From Actinomycetota bacterium (lineage in GTDB: Bacteria; Actinomycetota; Acidimicrobiia; Acidimicrobiales; Ilumatobacteraceae): DNA of 38,513 bases. Positions 1-7,706 of this stretch are shown here, in pieces; position 1 is the stretch's first letter, and the number at the start of each line of letters is the position of its first letter. The position numbers and the translations under genes are program-made. The DNA lies in assembly GCA_016870935.1 (NCBI GenBank), contig VGAB01000005.1, positions 1 through 38,513 on the forward strand, given 5' to 3'. The notes under the pieces are model-generated. The model was given only the letters and a program-made list of their open reading frames with translations, ran no database searches and had not been told where the DNA came from.

Positions 1-707
1 TGCGTGCCACCGGCCGAAATAGCGATCGCGGTGCGTCCCGTGCCCAGAGCAACCGTCGCCAACGAGTCACCCATTTCGCCGGCGTCGTCGCCCCGATCGT
101 CTGTGTCGCCCAAACCCAACTGCCCGTCGGTGTTCAAGCCCCAGCATTTGACTGTTCCGTTGTCGAGCAGAGCACAAGTGTGCGCAGACCCAGCGGTCAA
201 AGCCGTGGCGGTTCGCCCCGTGCCCAATGAGACCGCCGACAACGCGTCGCCCATTTGCCCCGTGGTTCTACCCAGAGAAGTCGCCGCGCCGTAACCGAGT
301 CGTCCGTTTGTGCCTAGCCCCCAACACTTCACCGTGTTGTTGTCGAGCAATGCGCAACTGTGCGAGGCACCCGCCACGATCATCGTCGCGGTGCGACCCG
401 TGCCGAGGTCGATCGCCGGAAGTGCATCGCCCATCTCGCCCGCACCGTCACCCAAACTCGCGGTCGCCGATTGGCCGAGTTGCCCCGAACTGCCGAGTCC
501 CCAACATTTGACGGTGCTGTCGTCGAGCAAGACACATGAATGCGCCGTGCCCAAGTCGAGATATCTCATGACCGCCCTGGTTTGCGTGGCGCCACCCGCG
601 GCCGTGCTCACGCCTCCGCCAGCGAATTCGGCCAAGACCCTGTGGCTCATCAACGCACCTGCAAACACCACGAATGTCACCATGGTCAGCAACAGTTTGC
701 GATGCAT
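1..707 (-). CDS. Secreted RCC1-repeat (beta-propeller) protein, 3' end outside the window
   Basis: The reading frame is open on the minus strand from an ATG at 707 to the window edge, giving 235 residues. It begins with a signal peptide (MHRKLLL, a hydrophobic stretch, then a VLA-EF cleavage-like site around residue 26). After it come RCC1-type repeats of about 60 residues, each containing (S/H)xCALLDxxTVKCWGLxxxGxLG and then GEMGDxLxxxxLGTGRTA. The conserved blocks recur every 180 bases. RCC1 repeats fold as blades of a seven-bladed propeller and usually mediate protein binding; a role outside the cell is inferred from the signal peptide. At least three repeats are visible and more probably follow. 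It is divergent from the dehalogenase gene. The specific partner is unknown. Confidence 0.85.
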   Translation of the reverse strand, partial: MHRKLLLTMVTFVVFAGALMSHRVLAEFAGGGVSTAAGGATQTRAVMRYLDLGTAHSCVLLDDSTVKCWGLGSSGQLGQSATASLGDGAGEMGDALPAIDLGTGRTATMIVAGASHSCALLDNNTVKCWGLGTNGRLGYGAATSLGRTTGQMGDALSAVSLGTGRTATALTAGSAHTCALLDNGTVKCWGLNTDGQLGLGDTDDRGDDAGEMGDSLATVALGTGRTAIAISAGGT

Positions 708-763
708 GGCGCGAGAGTACGAACTGCCGTCAGTTGGGCGTGAAACTTTGCGCCAAATTTTTC

Positions 764-790
764 TGTCAAGCCCCCCTGACTTCCGTCAGG
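764..790. promoter_or_regulatory. Divergent regulatory region: TTGACA-like -35 (minus strand) and CCTGAC/GTCAGG inverted repeat
   Basis: Reading the minus strand, TTGACA lies at 769-764, upstream of the RCC1-repeat gene, but no convincing -10 follows at 16-18 bases. At 775-790 a perfect six-base inverted repeat (CCTGAC, TTCC, GTCAGG) sits 35 bases before the dehalogenase GTG. It has no T-tract, so an operator is more likely than a terminator. Both calls are inference from sequence pattern only. Confidence 0.3.
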
Positions 791-825
791 CGCGCGACAA
801 CAAGTACTGTGACCATCGGGCTCCC

Positions 826-1758
826 GTGAAAATCTTGCAAACCCCCGACGACCGATTCGCGAACTTGCCCGACTGGCCGTGGTCACCGAATTACACCCAC
901 GTAAACGCGCACTCGTCTGTCGACTCGACCCAACTTCGCTTGCACCACGTCGATACGGGTTCGAGTCGAACGGGCGAGACGATCTTGTGCATGCACGGCG
1001 AGCCCAGTTGGTCGTTTCTATATCGCAAGATGATCGGCAAGTTCGTCGACGCGGGTCATCGGGTCGTCGCACCAGATCTGGTCGGCTTTGGTCGCAGCGA
1101 CAAACCCGCCGAAACTTCCGACTATTCATATGAAAGACATGTCGACTGGATGTCGCAGTGGTTGGTCGCCAACCAACTCGGCAATTTGACCTTGGTCTGT
1201 CAAGACTGGGGTGGCTTGATCGGTCTGCGCCTCGTGGCCGCGATGCCCGAGCGCTTCGCCCGCGTGGTTGCGGCGAACACATTTTTGAACACCGGTGAAC
1301 AGCCGCCGAGCGACGCCTTCATGGCTTGGCGCAAGTACAGCCAGGAGACACCGGTGTTCAATGTCGGTGCGATCATGCAGGGCGGTTGCAAAATCAAGCC
1401 CCTCGCCGACGAGGTGCGTCGCGCCTACGACGCGCCGTTTCCCGACGAGTCTTTCAAATCTGGTGCAAGGGTGTTTCCGACGCTCGTGCCGATTTCCCCA
1501 GATGATCCCTCGGCTATTGCCAACGTCGAGGCGTGGAAGTCGCTGCGAAATTTCAGCAAGCCTTTTCTAACCGCGTTCAGCGACAGCGACCCCGTGACGG
1601 CGGGTGGCGACAAATACTTTCAGCGCGAGGTTGCTGGCTGTGCCGGGCAGGCGCACACGACGATCGCCAACGCGGCGCACTTCTTGCAAGAAGATGCGGG
1701 CGAAGAGTTCGCCACCGTCGTTAATCGTTTCATCGCTTCGACCGTCGTCAAACCGTAA
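826..1758 (+). CDS. dhmA: Haloalkane dehalogenase, HLD-I subfamily (alpha/beta hydrolase)
   Basis: This 310-residue cytoplasmic enzyme should hydrolyse carbon-halogen bonds to give an alcohol and halide. It follows the layout of Xanthobacter DhlA from its first residues (TPDDRFANL). Visible elements are the oxyanion HGEPSWSFLYRKM around residue 58, the nucleophile elbow VCQDWGG with Asp127, both halide-stabilising tryptophans (W128 next to the nucleophile and W168 in FMAWRKYS, matching DhlA W125 and W175), the acid near D255 and the base His285 (NAAHFLQED). The frame stays open much further upstream, but that part is antisense to the RCC1-repeat gene. GTG at 826 gives the family's usual length. 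The next gene follows 20 bases downstream. The family is clear; the natural substrate is not, and the symbol is the conventional HLD-I one. Confidence 0.88.
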   Translation: MKILQTPDDRFANLPDWPWSPNYTHVNAHSSVDSTQLRLHHVDTGSSRTGETILCMHGEPSWSFLYRKMIGKFVDAGHRVVAPDLVGFGRSDKPAETSDYSYERHVDWMSQWLVANQLGNLTLVCQDWGGLIGLRLVAAMPERFARVVAANTFLNTGEQPPSDAFMAWRKYSQETPVFNVGAIMQGGCKIKPLADEVRRAYDAPFPDESFKSGARVFPTLVPISPDDPSAIANVEAWKSLRNFSKPFLTAFSDSDPVTAGGDKYFQREVAGCAGQAHTTIANAAHFLQEDAGEEFATVVNRFIASTVVKP

Positions 1759-1778
1759 CCAAAAGAAAGAGAAACCAG

Positions 1779-2174
1779 ATGAAAAATATTTTGCCCACCA
1801 AAGAACAGATAAAAGAGTTTTTGGCGATGCCGATCTCCGGGCCGATACACATGATCAACCTGCTGAAGTTTCGCGAAAAGTCGACCACAGGCACGGGCAG
1901 CGGTCAAGACTCCTACAACCAGTACGGCGCGAACGTCGTCAAGATGGTGCAAGAGCGCGGAGGTCGCGTGGTCTGGCAGGGGCGACCATACGGATTGCTG
2001 ATCGGCGACGAAGAGTCAGACAAGTGGGACATGGCGGTGATCGTCGAGTATCCGAGCCGGGACGCGTTCATCGAAATGACCTCGAACCCTAAATACAAAG
2101 AGGCGCACGGCGACCGCGAAGCCGGTCTGGCCTACCAGGCCTTGATCCCCTGCAAGCCCTACGAGATTCGTTGA
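1779..2174 (+). CDS. DUF1330 family protein
   Basis: This is a 131-residue small alpha/beta-barrel (ferredoxin-like) protein. The motif GPIHMINLLKFRE near residue 20 and the later W/DMAVIVEYPSRDAFIEMTSNPKYKEA are typical of DUF1330 proteins, whose biochemical role is unknown; dimeric ABM-like folds often serve small-molecule chemistry. The ATG is preceded by AAAGAAAGAG, a plausible ribosome binding site. The gene lies 20 bases after the dehalogenase on the same strand, so co-transcription is likely and a shared catabolic role is possible but unproven. It converges on ilvD with 45 bases between them and no clear terminator. Confidence 0.75.
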   Translation: MKNILPTKEQIKEFLAMPISGPIHMINLLKFREKSTTGTGSGQDSYNQYGANVVKMVQERGGRVVWQGRPYGLLIGDEESDKWDMAVIVEYPSRDAFIEMTSNPKYKEAHGDREAGLAYQALIPCKPYEIR

Positions 2175-2219
2175 CGGCGGTCGTCCAAGACTCGCCGAAA
2201 TTTCATCGACCCAACGCCA

Positions 2220-3929
2220 CTAGCCGAGGCTGTTGGTGATCGCCCCGCGATCGGCGCCTTGCACCAGTTTGGCGAATTTGGCCAGCACGCCACTCGTGTA
2301 ACGGGGCGGGTTCGGCTTCCAATTTTTTTTGCGGGTCGCCAACTCGGTTTCGGCGACAAGCAGGTCTAGTTTCAGCGAAGGCACGTCGATCAGAATTTTG
2401 TCGCCGTCTTTGACGAATGCGATCGGTCCACCATCGGTTGCCTCGGGCGCGACATGACCGATGCAAAATCCCCAGGTGCCGCCGCTGAATCGACCGTCGG
2501 TGATCAGCGCACAGTCGCCACCGCGACCAGCACCTTTCAGCGCGCCGGTGATCGCCAGCATTTCGCGCATGCCCGGGCCGCCTTTCGGCCCCTCGTATCT
2601 GATCACGAGCACGGTTCCGGGTTTGATATCGCCCGCCATTATCGCCGCCATCGCGCCATCTTCACCGTCAAAGACACGCGCCGGACCCTCGAAGTGCATC
2701 TGGTCGGTCGAAAGACCCGCGACCTTCACGACCGCACCATTCGGCGCTAGCGAGCCGCGCAAAATATTCAGGCCACCCTCGGCATGAATCGCTTTCGACA
2801 ACGGGTGAATGACCTCGCCGTCGGGCTCGGGCAAATTCATCTCGGCCAAATTTTCAGCCATCGTTTTTCCGGTCACGGTCAAAACGTCGCCGTGCAGCAA
2901 ACCCGCGTCGAGAAGGTGCTTCATCACCACCGGCACGCCGCCGACGCGGTCGATGTCGGTCATGTGATATTTACCGCCAGGTTTCGTGTCGGCGATATGC
3001 GGAACTTTTGCCGCGATGCGGTTGAAGTCGTCGAGCGATAGCGGCACATCGGCCTCGTTGGCGATCGCCAAAAGATGCAAAACCGCGTTCGTGCTGCCGC
3101 CGAGGGCGTTGACAACCGCAATCGCGTTTTCGAAAGCCTTTTTGGTCATGATGTCGCGCGGATAAATGCCGAGTTGCAACAAGTTGACGACAGCCGCCCC
3201 GGCTCTTTGCGCGTCGTCGTCGCGTCGCGAGTCGATTGCTGGGGGCGATGCGCTGCCCGGCAAACTCATGCCGAGCGCCTCGGCGATGCTCGACATCGTG
3301 TTTGCGGTGAACATTCCGCCGCATGCGCCCTCGCCGGGGCATGCCTCTCGTTCGATTTCGCCGAGTTCCTCGTTCGACATCTTTCCCGCGGCGCACGCAC
3401 CGATCGCTTCGAACACGGTCGTGATGTCGATGTTCTTGCCGTTGTGCACGCCGGGCAGCGTCGAACCGTTGTAAACGAAAACACTCGGCAGGTTGAGTCT
3501 CGCCGCGGCCATCAGCATCGCCGGAATGCTCTTGTCGCAGCCGGCCAAACCGACAAAACCGTCGAAGCGTTCGGCGTGCATCACGGTTTCAACGCTGTCG
3601 CAAATCACCTCACGACTTACGAGCGATGCACGCATGCCTTCGTGGCCCATGCTGATGCCGTCGCTGACGGTGATCGTGCCGAACTCGAGGGCGACACCAC
3701 CTGCCTCGCGCACACCAATTTTGGCGCGAGCGGCAAGCCGCTTGAGCGAAACATTGCACGGCGTCACTTCATTCCATGAAGACGCGATCGCCACCTGCGG
3801 TTTGACCCAGTCGTCGTCACCCAAACCCACCGCGCGCAACATCGCCCGCGATGCCGCCTTTTGAATGCCGTCGGTTACGTCTCGACTTCGCGGCTTAACT
3901 TCAACTGGGGTACCTTTTGGTGATGCCAC
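2220..3929 (-). CDS. ilvD: Dihydroxy-acid dehydratase
   Basis: IlvD dehydrates 2,3-dihydroxy-isovalerate and 2,3-dihydroxy-3-methylvalerate to the keto acids that precede valine, leucine and isoleucine. The 569-residue protein matches the actinobacterial family along its whole length: [24 protein letters not shown] at the start, cysteines C58 (TPCN), C131 (LAGCDKS) and the [10 protein letters not shown] block (C197, C203) for the iron-sulfur cluster and metal site, and [16 protein letters not shown] and TDGRFSGG near the end. The start is GTG at 3929; no other start suits the conserved N-terminus. It is divergent from fbpA, and the iron boxes lie 54-93 bases upstream of its start, so iron control of this Fe-S enzyme is conceivable but not shown. 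Confidence 0.97.
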   Translation of the reverse strand: MASPKGTPVEVKPRSRDVTDGIQKAASRAMLRAVGLGDDDWVKPQVAIASSWNEVTPCNVSLKRLAARAKIGVREAGGVALEFGTITVSDGISMGHEGMRASLVSREVICDSVETVMHAERFDGFVGLAGCDKSIPAMLMAAARLNLPSVFVYNGSTLPGVHNGKNIDITTVFEAIGACAAGKMSNEELGEIEREACPGEGACGGMFTANTMSSIAEALGMSLPGSASPPAIDSRRDDDAQRAGAAVVNLLQLGIYPRDIMTKKAFENAIAVVNALGGSTNAVLHLLAIANEADVPLSLDDFNRIAAKVPHIADTKPGGKYHMTDIDRVGGVPVVMKHLLDAGLLHGDVLTVTGKTMAENLAEMNLPEPDGEVIHPLSKAIHAEGGLNILRGSLAPNGAVVKVAGLSTDQMHFEGPARVFDGEDGAMAAIMAGDIKPGTVLVIRYEGPKGGPGMREMLAITGALKGAGRGGDCALITDGRFSGGTWGFCIGHVAPEATDGGPIAFVKDGDKILIDVPSLKLDLLVAETELATRKKNWKPNPPRYTSGVLAKFAKLVQGADRGAITNSLG

Positions 3930-3982
3930 GCCGACACGCTACAACTCCACGAAACTGCCAAAAGATAGTGCTCTTTTTCAAT

Positions 3983-4022
3983 TTGTTAGGGTAGCCTAAC
4001 AATTGTTAGGGTAACCTAACAA
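3983..4022 (+). promoter_or_regulatory. Two abutting DtxR/IdeR-type iron boxes upstream of fbpABC
   Basis: Two 20-base near-palindromes lie back to back: TTGTTAGGGTAGCCTAACAA at 3983-4002 and TTGTTAGGGTAACCTAACAA at 4003-4022. The core TTAGGGTAGCCTAA differs at one base from the first 14 bases of the DtxR/IdeR consensus (TTAGGTTAGCCTAACCTAA). The second box ends 17 bases before the fbpA start, where a bound repressor would block transcription or its start. The match to the downstream iron importer makes repression by an iron-loaded DtxR/IdeR-family regulator very likely; the regulator gene is not in the window. Confidence 0.85.
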
Positions 4023-4039
4023 ATTAAAGAAAGACCTTT

Positions 4040-5095
4040 ATGAAGCTTTGTAACCGATCGAATCTCAGAGTCACCTCATTTGCTTTGCTATTGGCAATGT
4101 TCAGTGCCTGCTCAGGCACCACCACAGAAACTGCAGGCTCGACGACTGCGGTTCAAACAAATGGCGAGACGATCACAATTTATAGCGGTCGCAACGAAAC
4201 ACTCATGTCAGCCCTGTTCACGCAATTCTCAAACGAGACTGGTGTCAAGCTCGAAGTTCGCTACGGTGATAGCGGCGAATTGGCCGCATTACTTTTGACC
4301 GAAGGCGACAAATCTCCAGCCGACATCTTCTTCGCGCAAGATGCCGGTGCACTCGGCGCCGTCGAGTCCGCCGGGTTGTTGAGCCCGCTGCCTTCAGATG
4401 TCACCGACGCCGTTGACGCGAAGTTCCGATCGAAAAATGGCAAGTGGGTTGCAACCAGTGGTCGCGCACGCGTGTTGATTTACAACCCAGATCTTGTCGC
4501 ATCGCCACCGGCGTCTTTGGACGACCTGCTTGATCCTAAATTCGAGAAAAAAATTGGTTATGCACCATCTAACGCCTCGTGGCAGTCGTTCGTCACCGCA
4601 TTGCGTCTCACGCGTGGGGAAGCTGGTGCGCGTGCATGGTTGACGGGTCTAGCCGCCAACAAACCGATTGCATATGAGAAGAATGGTGCGGTGAGAGACG
4701 CCGTGAACTCGGGCGAGATTTCGTTGGGGTTGATCAATCACTACTACTTATACGAATTGATTTCAAAGATCGGCGCAGACAAAGTGGTCGCGAAAAACCA
4801 CTTCTTCAAAGATCAAGACGCGGGCAGTCTCGTGAATATTGCAGGCGTCGGAGTTCTGGCATCTAGCAAGAAGACTGAGGCCGCACTTTCTATGGTTCGG
4901 TATCTTCTTTCGGTGGCCGGTCAGTCGTATTTTGCGGGCAAGACATTCGAGTATCCGATGACTCCCGGTGTGATTCAATTCGTATCTCTACCCTCCCTGA
5001 TGGAACTCAATTCTCCGCCGATCGACCTTGCAGACCTGAAAACAATCGAGGAAACGCAAGAACTGCTTGAAAGGGTAGGTTTGCTCACGAAGTGA
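4040..5095 (+). CDS. fbpA: Iron(III) ABC transporter, substrate-binding lipoprotein
   Basis: This 351-residue periplasmic-type binding protein delivers ferric iron to the FbpBC transporter. It has a lipoprotein-type signal peptide (basic start, hydrophobic core, MFSAC with lipid-anchored Cys24; position -3 is Phe, slightly off the classic lipobox). The mature part carries ITIYSGRNETLMSALFTQFS near residue 45 and PADIFFAQDAGALGAVE near residue 93, both typical of the FbpA/AfuA/FutA family. Adjacent tyrosines Y235-Y236 (LINHYYLYE) match the iron-binding tyrosine pair of FbpA. The start follows AAAGAAAG and the two iron boxes. fbpB begins 10 bases after its stop. Codon use looks more AT-rich than in the flanking genes. 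Fe(III) is the best substrate call given the iron boxes. Confidence 0.93.
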   Translation: MKLCNRSNLRVTSFALLLAMFSACSGTTTETAGSTTAVQTNGETITIYSGRNETLMSALFTQFSNETGVKLEVRYGDSGELAALLLTEGDKSPADIFFAQDAGALGAVESAGLLSPLPSDVTDAVDAKFRSKNGKWVATSGRARVLIYNPDLVASPPASLDDLLDPKFEKKIGYAPSNASWQSFVTALRLTRGEAGARAWLTGLAANKPIAYEKNGAVRDAVNSGEISLGLINHYYLYELISKIGADKVVAKNHFFKDQDAGSLVNIAGVGVLASSKKTEAALSMVRYLLSVAGQSYFAGKTFEYPMTPGVIQFVSLPSLMELNSPPIDLADLKTIEETQELLERVGLLTK

Positions 5096-5105
5096 GCGCA
5101 GCATA

Positions 5106-6629
5106 ATGTCTCGAGTCTTGCGGGCACCTGTCGCGATCGTGGCGCCCGCGATGCTCGCTGGGGTTGTGGCCTTATTGCCGCTGATCTATCTAATGGACGC
5201 CAGCCTCTCGCAAGGTTTTGGCGCCGCAGTGCGCGAGATCATCGATGCGCGAACGACGATACTGCTGATCCGCACCATTTTGCTGACACTTATTGTCACC
5301 ACGTTGTGCGTAATGGTCGGCACAATCAACGCTTGGTTGGTGGTTCGTTCGTCACTTCCGTTTCGACCTGTCTTGTTGATTCTGCTTGCGATGCCGCTCG
5401 CCATTCCCTCTTATCTTTCGGCGTTCGCTTGGGTCTCTTGGATCCCGACAATGAAAGGGTTTTTCGGAGCAAGCATCGTGTTGACCCTCGCTAGCTATCC
5501 ATATGTGATGTTGCCTGTAGCCGCAATGTTGCGCAGCGCAGACCCGATGCTCGAAGATATCGCCCGGTCGCTCGGCGTCGGCGCGTACTCCGCAATATTG
5601 CAAGTGACGCTGAAGCAAGTTGCTCCCGCTATCTGGGCGGGTTCCTTGCTTGTCGCCTTGTATGTCGTGAGCGATTTCGGTGCCGTAGCTACGATGCGAC
5701 TCGAGACATTCACCTGGGTCATCTATGGGGCATATCGCGCAGGATTCAACCCAACGCGGGCGGCCACACTCGCGCTCATGCTCGTTGCTCTGGCGTTGCT
5801 GCTGATATTGCTTGAGAAACGCCTTCGCACGCGAGTTTCGCAAAGAATCGGTTCAGGGACTGCACGCTCGACGGTGCGACGAGCGCCGCTAACAGTCGTC
5901 GCCCCGGCATCGATCATCGCGATCACATCTCTTGGTTTTGGAATTGGCGTGCCATTGATTAGTTCGATCAGGTGGGCCCGGAACGGAACTGCTACCACCG
6001 ACTGGTCGGAGGTTTTCGGGACAATCATTTCTTCGTTCTGGATTGGTTTGTTGACCGGAACCGCGACCGTGCTACTTGCGTTACCTGTCGGAATTCTCTT
6101 AGCACGATTCAAGGGGCCGCTCGCCAATATCACCGAAGGCTCGGTATTCGTAACGCACTCACTACCCGGCGTCGTCGTTGCTCTGTCGGTCGTCTATCTC
6201 GGCATCAACCTCGTGCGACCGCTTTATCAACAGTTGCCGTTGCTCATTTTCGGGCAGGTAATAATCTTTTTGCCTTTGGTCGTGGGAGCGGTGCGAACAT
6301 CGATTGAACAGTCGCGAATTGCTCTGGAAGATGTGTCTCGTAGTCTGGGCGTCTCGCGGATGGCAACAATTTTTCGCGTAACTATTCCGTTGGCAGTTCC
6401 CGGCATTGCCGCCGGTGGCGCGCTGGCGGTTTTGGGAGCAATGAAAGAACTTCCGACCACGCTGATACTGCGTCCGACTTCGGTAGAAACCCTTGCCACC
6501 AGTATTTGGAAACACAGCGTGGTCAGCGACTTCGGCGCCGTCGGCCCATACGCTGTAGCGCTCATGTTTCTCGCCGCACTACCCACTGCTTTACTTTCGC
6601 ATGTGGCCGTTGCGAAATCTGTTAAATAG
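5106..6629 (+). CDS. fbpB: Iron(III) ABC transporter, permease (two fused permease domains)
   Basis: This 507-residue inner-membrane protein forms the channel of the Fe(III) importer. It has about twelve hydrophobic segments arranged as two BPD-type permease halves. Each half has the cytoplasmic EAA-like loop that docks on the ATPase: EDIARSLGVGAYSAILQVTL from residue 150, and EDVSRSLGVSRMATIFRVTI in the second half. Fused permeases of this size are typical of the FbpB/AfuB family. The gene lies 10 bases after fbpA and 42 bases before fbpC. It should be controlled with fbpA through the iron boxes. Confidence 0.93.
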   Translation: MSRVLRAPVAIVAPAMLAGVVALLPLIYLMDASLSQGFGAAVREIIDARTTILLIRTILLTLIVTTLCVMVGTINAWLVVRSSLPFRPVLLILLAMPLAIPSYLSAFAWVSWIPTMKGFFGASIVLTLASYPYVMLPVAAMLRSADPMLEDIARSLGVGAYSAILQVTLKQVAPAIWAGSLLVALYVVSDFGAVATMRLETFTWVIYGAYRAGFNPTRAATLALMLVALALLLILLEKRLRTRVSQRIGSGTARSTVRRAPLTVVAPASIIAITSLGFGIGVPLISSIRWARNGTATTDWSEVFGTIISSFWIGLLTGTATVLLALPVGILLARFKGPLANITEGSVFVTHSLPGVVVALSVVYLGINLVRPLYQQLPLLIFGQVIIFLPLVVGAVRTSIEQSRIALEDVSRSLGVSRMATIFRVTIPLAVPGIAAGGALAVLGAMKELPTTLILRPTSVETLATSIWKHSVVSDFGAVGPYAVALMFLAALPTALLSHVAVAKSVK

Positions 6630-6671
6630 AGAGGTGCGCGATGTATCGCCGGGTACAAGAGTGAGAACCAT

Positions 6672-7706
6672 ATGACGGCGACTCTCGAACTTGAAAATGT
6701 GACACATCGCTTTGGCGAACTCACGGTGCTCGACGCAGTCAGTTTCGTTGTCGAACCTGGCACGATCACCGCGTTGCTTGGCCCTTCCGGAGAGGGCAAA
6801 ACCACTTTGTTGCGAGTGATCTGCGGCTTCGAAACGCCAGAACGTGGCCGTGTCGTCGTAAATGGTCGGGATGTAGCACGCGACGGAGTCTCATTGGTTG
6901 CCGCCGAAAATCGCGGTGTCGGTCTGGTTCCACAAGAGGGAGCCTTGTTTCCACACCTAAGCGTGGCGAAAAACGTATTGTTCGGCCTGAAACAACGCCG
7001 CTCTCGCGAATCGCACGAACGGGCCAGATATCTGCTTGATCTTGTCGGTCTCACCCACTGCGCTGATAAACGCCCCGAAGAATTGTCGGGGGGAATGCAA
7101 CAACGTGTCGCCTTGGCACGGGCTCTCGCACCGAACCCGTCGGTGGTTTTGCTCGACGAACCGTTTGCATCACTCGACGCCGCCTTGCGAATGAACGTGC
7201 GTGCCGAGATTATAGAAGTTTTACGTCGCTCTGGCGCGACGGCACTTTGGGTTACGCACGATCAACAGGAAGCATTGTCGTGTGCCGACTATGTGGCGGT
7301 AATGCTGAATCGTGGCATCGTACAAACGGGCACACCAGTCGAGCTCTATAGATCACCTGCCACTCAAAGCGTCGCCGAGTTCGTCGGTGAAGCAGTTCGT
7401 CTGCGCGGTCATGCAAACGGCACCAAGGTCTCATGCGCGATGGGAGAACTTCCGCTGTCACAAAATATGCACGGCGAAGTCACGGTCATCGTGCGTCCCG
7501 AGCAGATAGAACTTGACGATTTCCCGACTGCGACCTCGGCGCGTGGACAAGTGATCGCTTCACGCTTTTACGGTCACGACGGGGAAATCGATATCAAGCT
7601 TTCCAACGCTGAAATCGTCGTCGCTCGCTTGCACGCTCGACTACTGCCCAAAATCGGAGCAGAGGTTGCACTGCGAGTGACCGGTCAGGCTTTGGCTTTT
7701 TTCTGA
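6672..7706 (+). CDS. fbpC: Iron(III) ABC transporter, ATP-binding protein
   Basis: This 344-residue ATPase powers FbpAB. The nucleotide-binding domain shows Walker A GPSGEGKTT (37-45), Q-loop Gln88 (LVPQEGALFPHLSV), signature LSGGMQQ (138-144), Walker B VVLLDEP with D162-E163, and the H-loop His196 (WVTHDQQEA). The C-terminal 110 residues look like a TOBE-type domain, as in FbpC/PotA/MalK-like ATPases. The start ATG follows a GAGTGAGAA ribosome-binding-like sequence. Its last 22 bases overlap the end of gatB on the other strand, so no separate terminator space exists between the two operons. Confidence 0.94.
   Translation: MTATLELENVTHRFGELTVLDAVSFVVEPGTITALLGPSGEGKTTLLRVICGFETPERGRVVVNGRDVARDGVSLVAAENRGVGLVPQEGALFPHLSVAKNVLFGLKQRRSRESHERARYLLDLVGLTHCADKRPEELSGGMQQRVALARALAPNPSVVLLDEPFASLDAALRMNVRAEIIEVLRRSGATALWVTHDQQEALSCADYVAVMLNRGIVQTGTPVELYRSPATQSVAEFVGEAVRLRGHANGTKVSCAMGELPLSQNMHGEVTVIVRPEQIELDDFPTATSARGQVIASRFYGHDGEIDIKLSNAEIVVARLHARLLPKIGAEVALRVTGQALAFF

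Noticed and set aside
310-825. Open frame upstream of the dehalogenase that would give a 482-residue protein
   Set aside because: It is antisense to the RCC1-repeat gene and its translation is low-complexity. GTG at 826 gives a full HLD-I protein of normal length.
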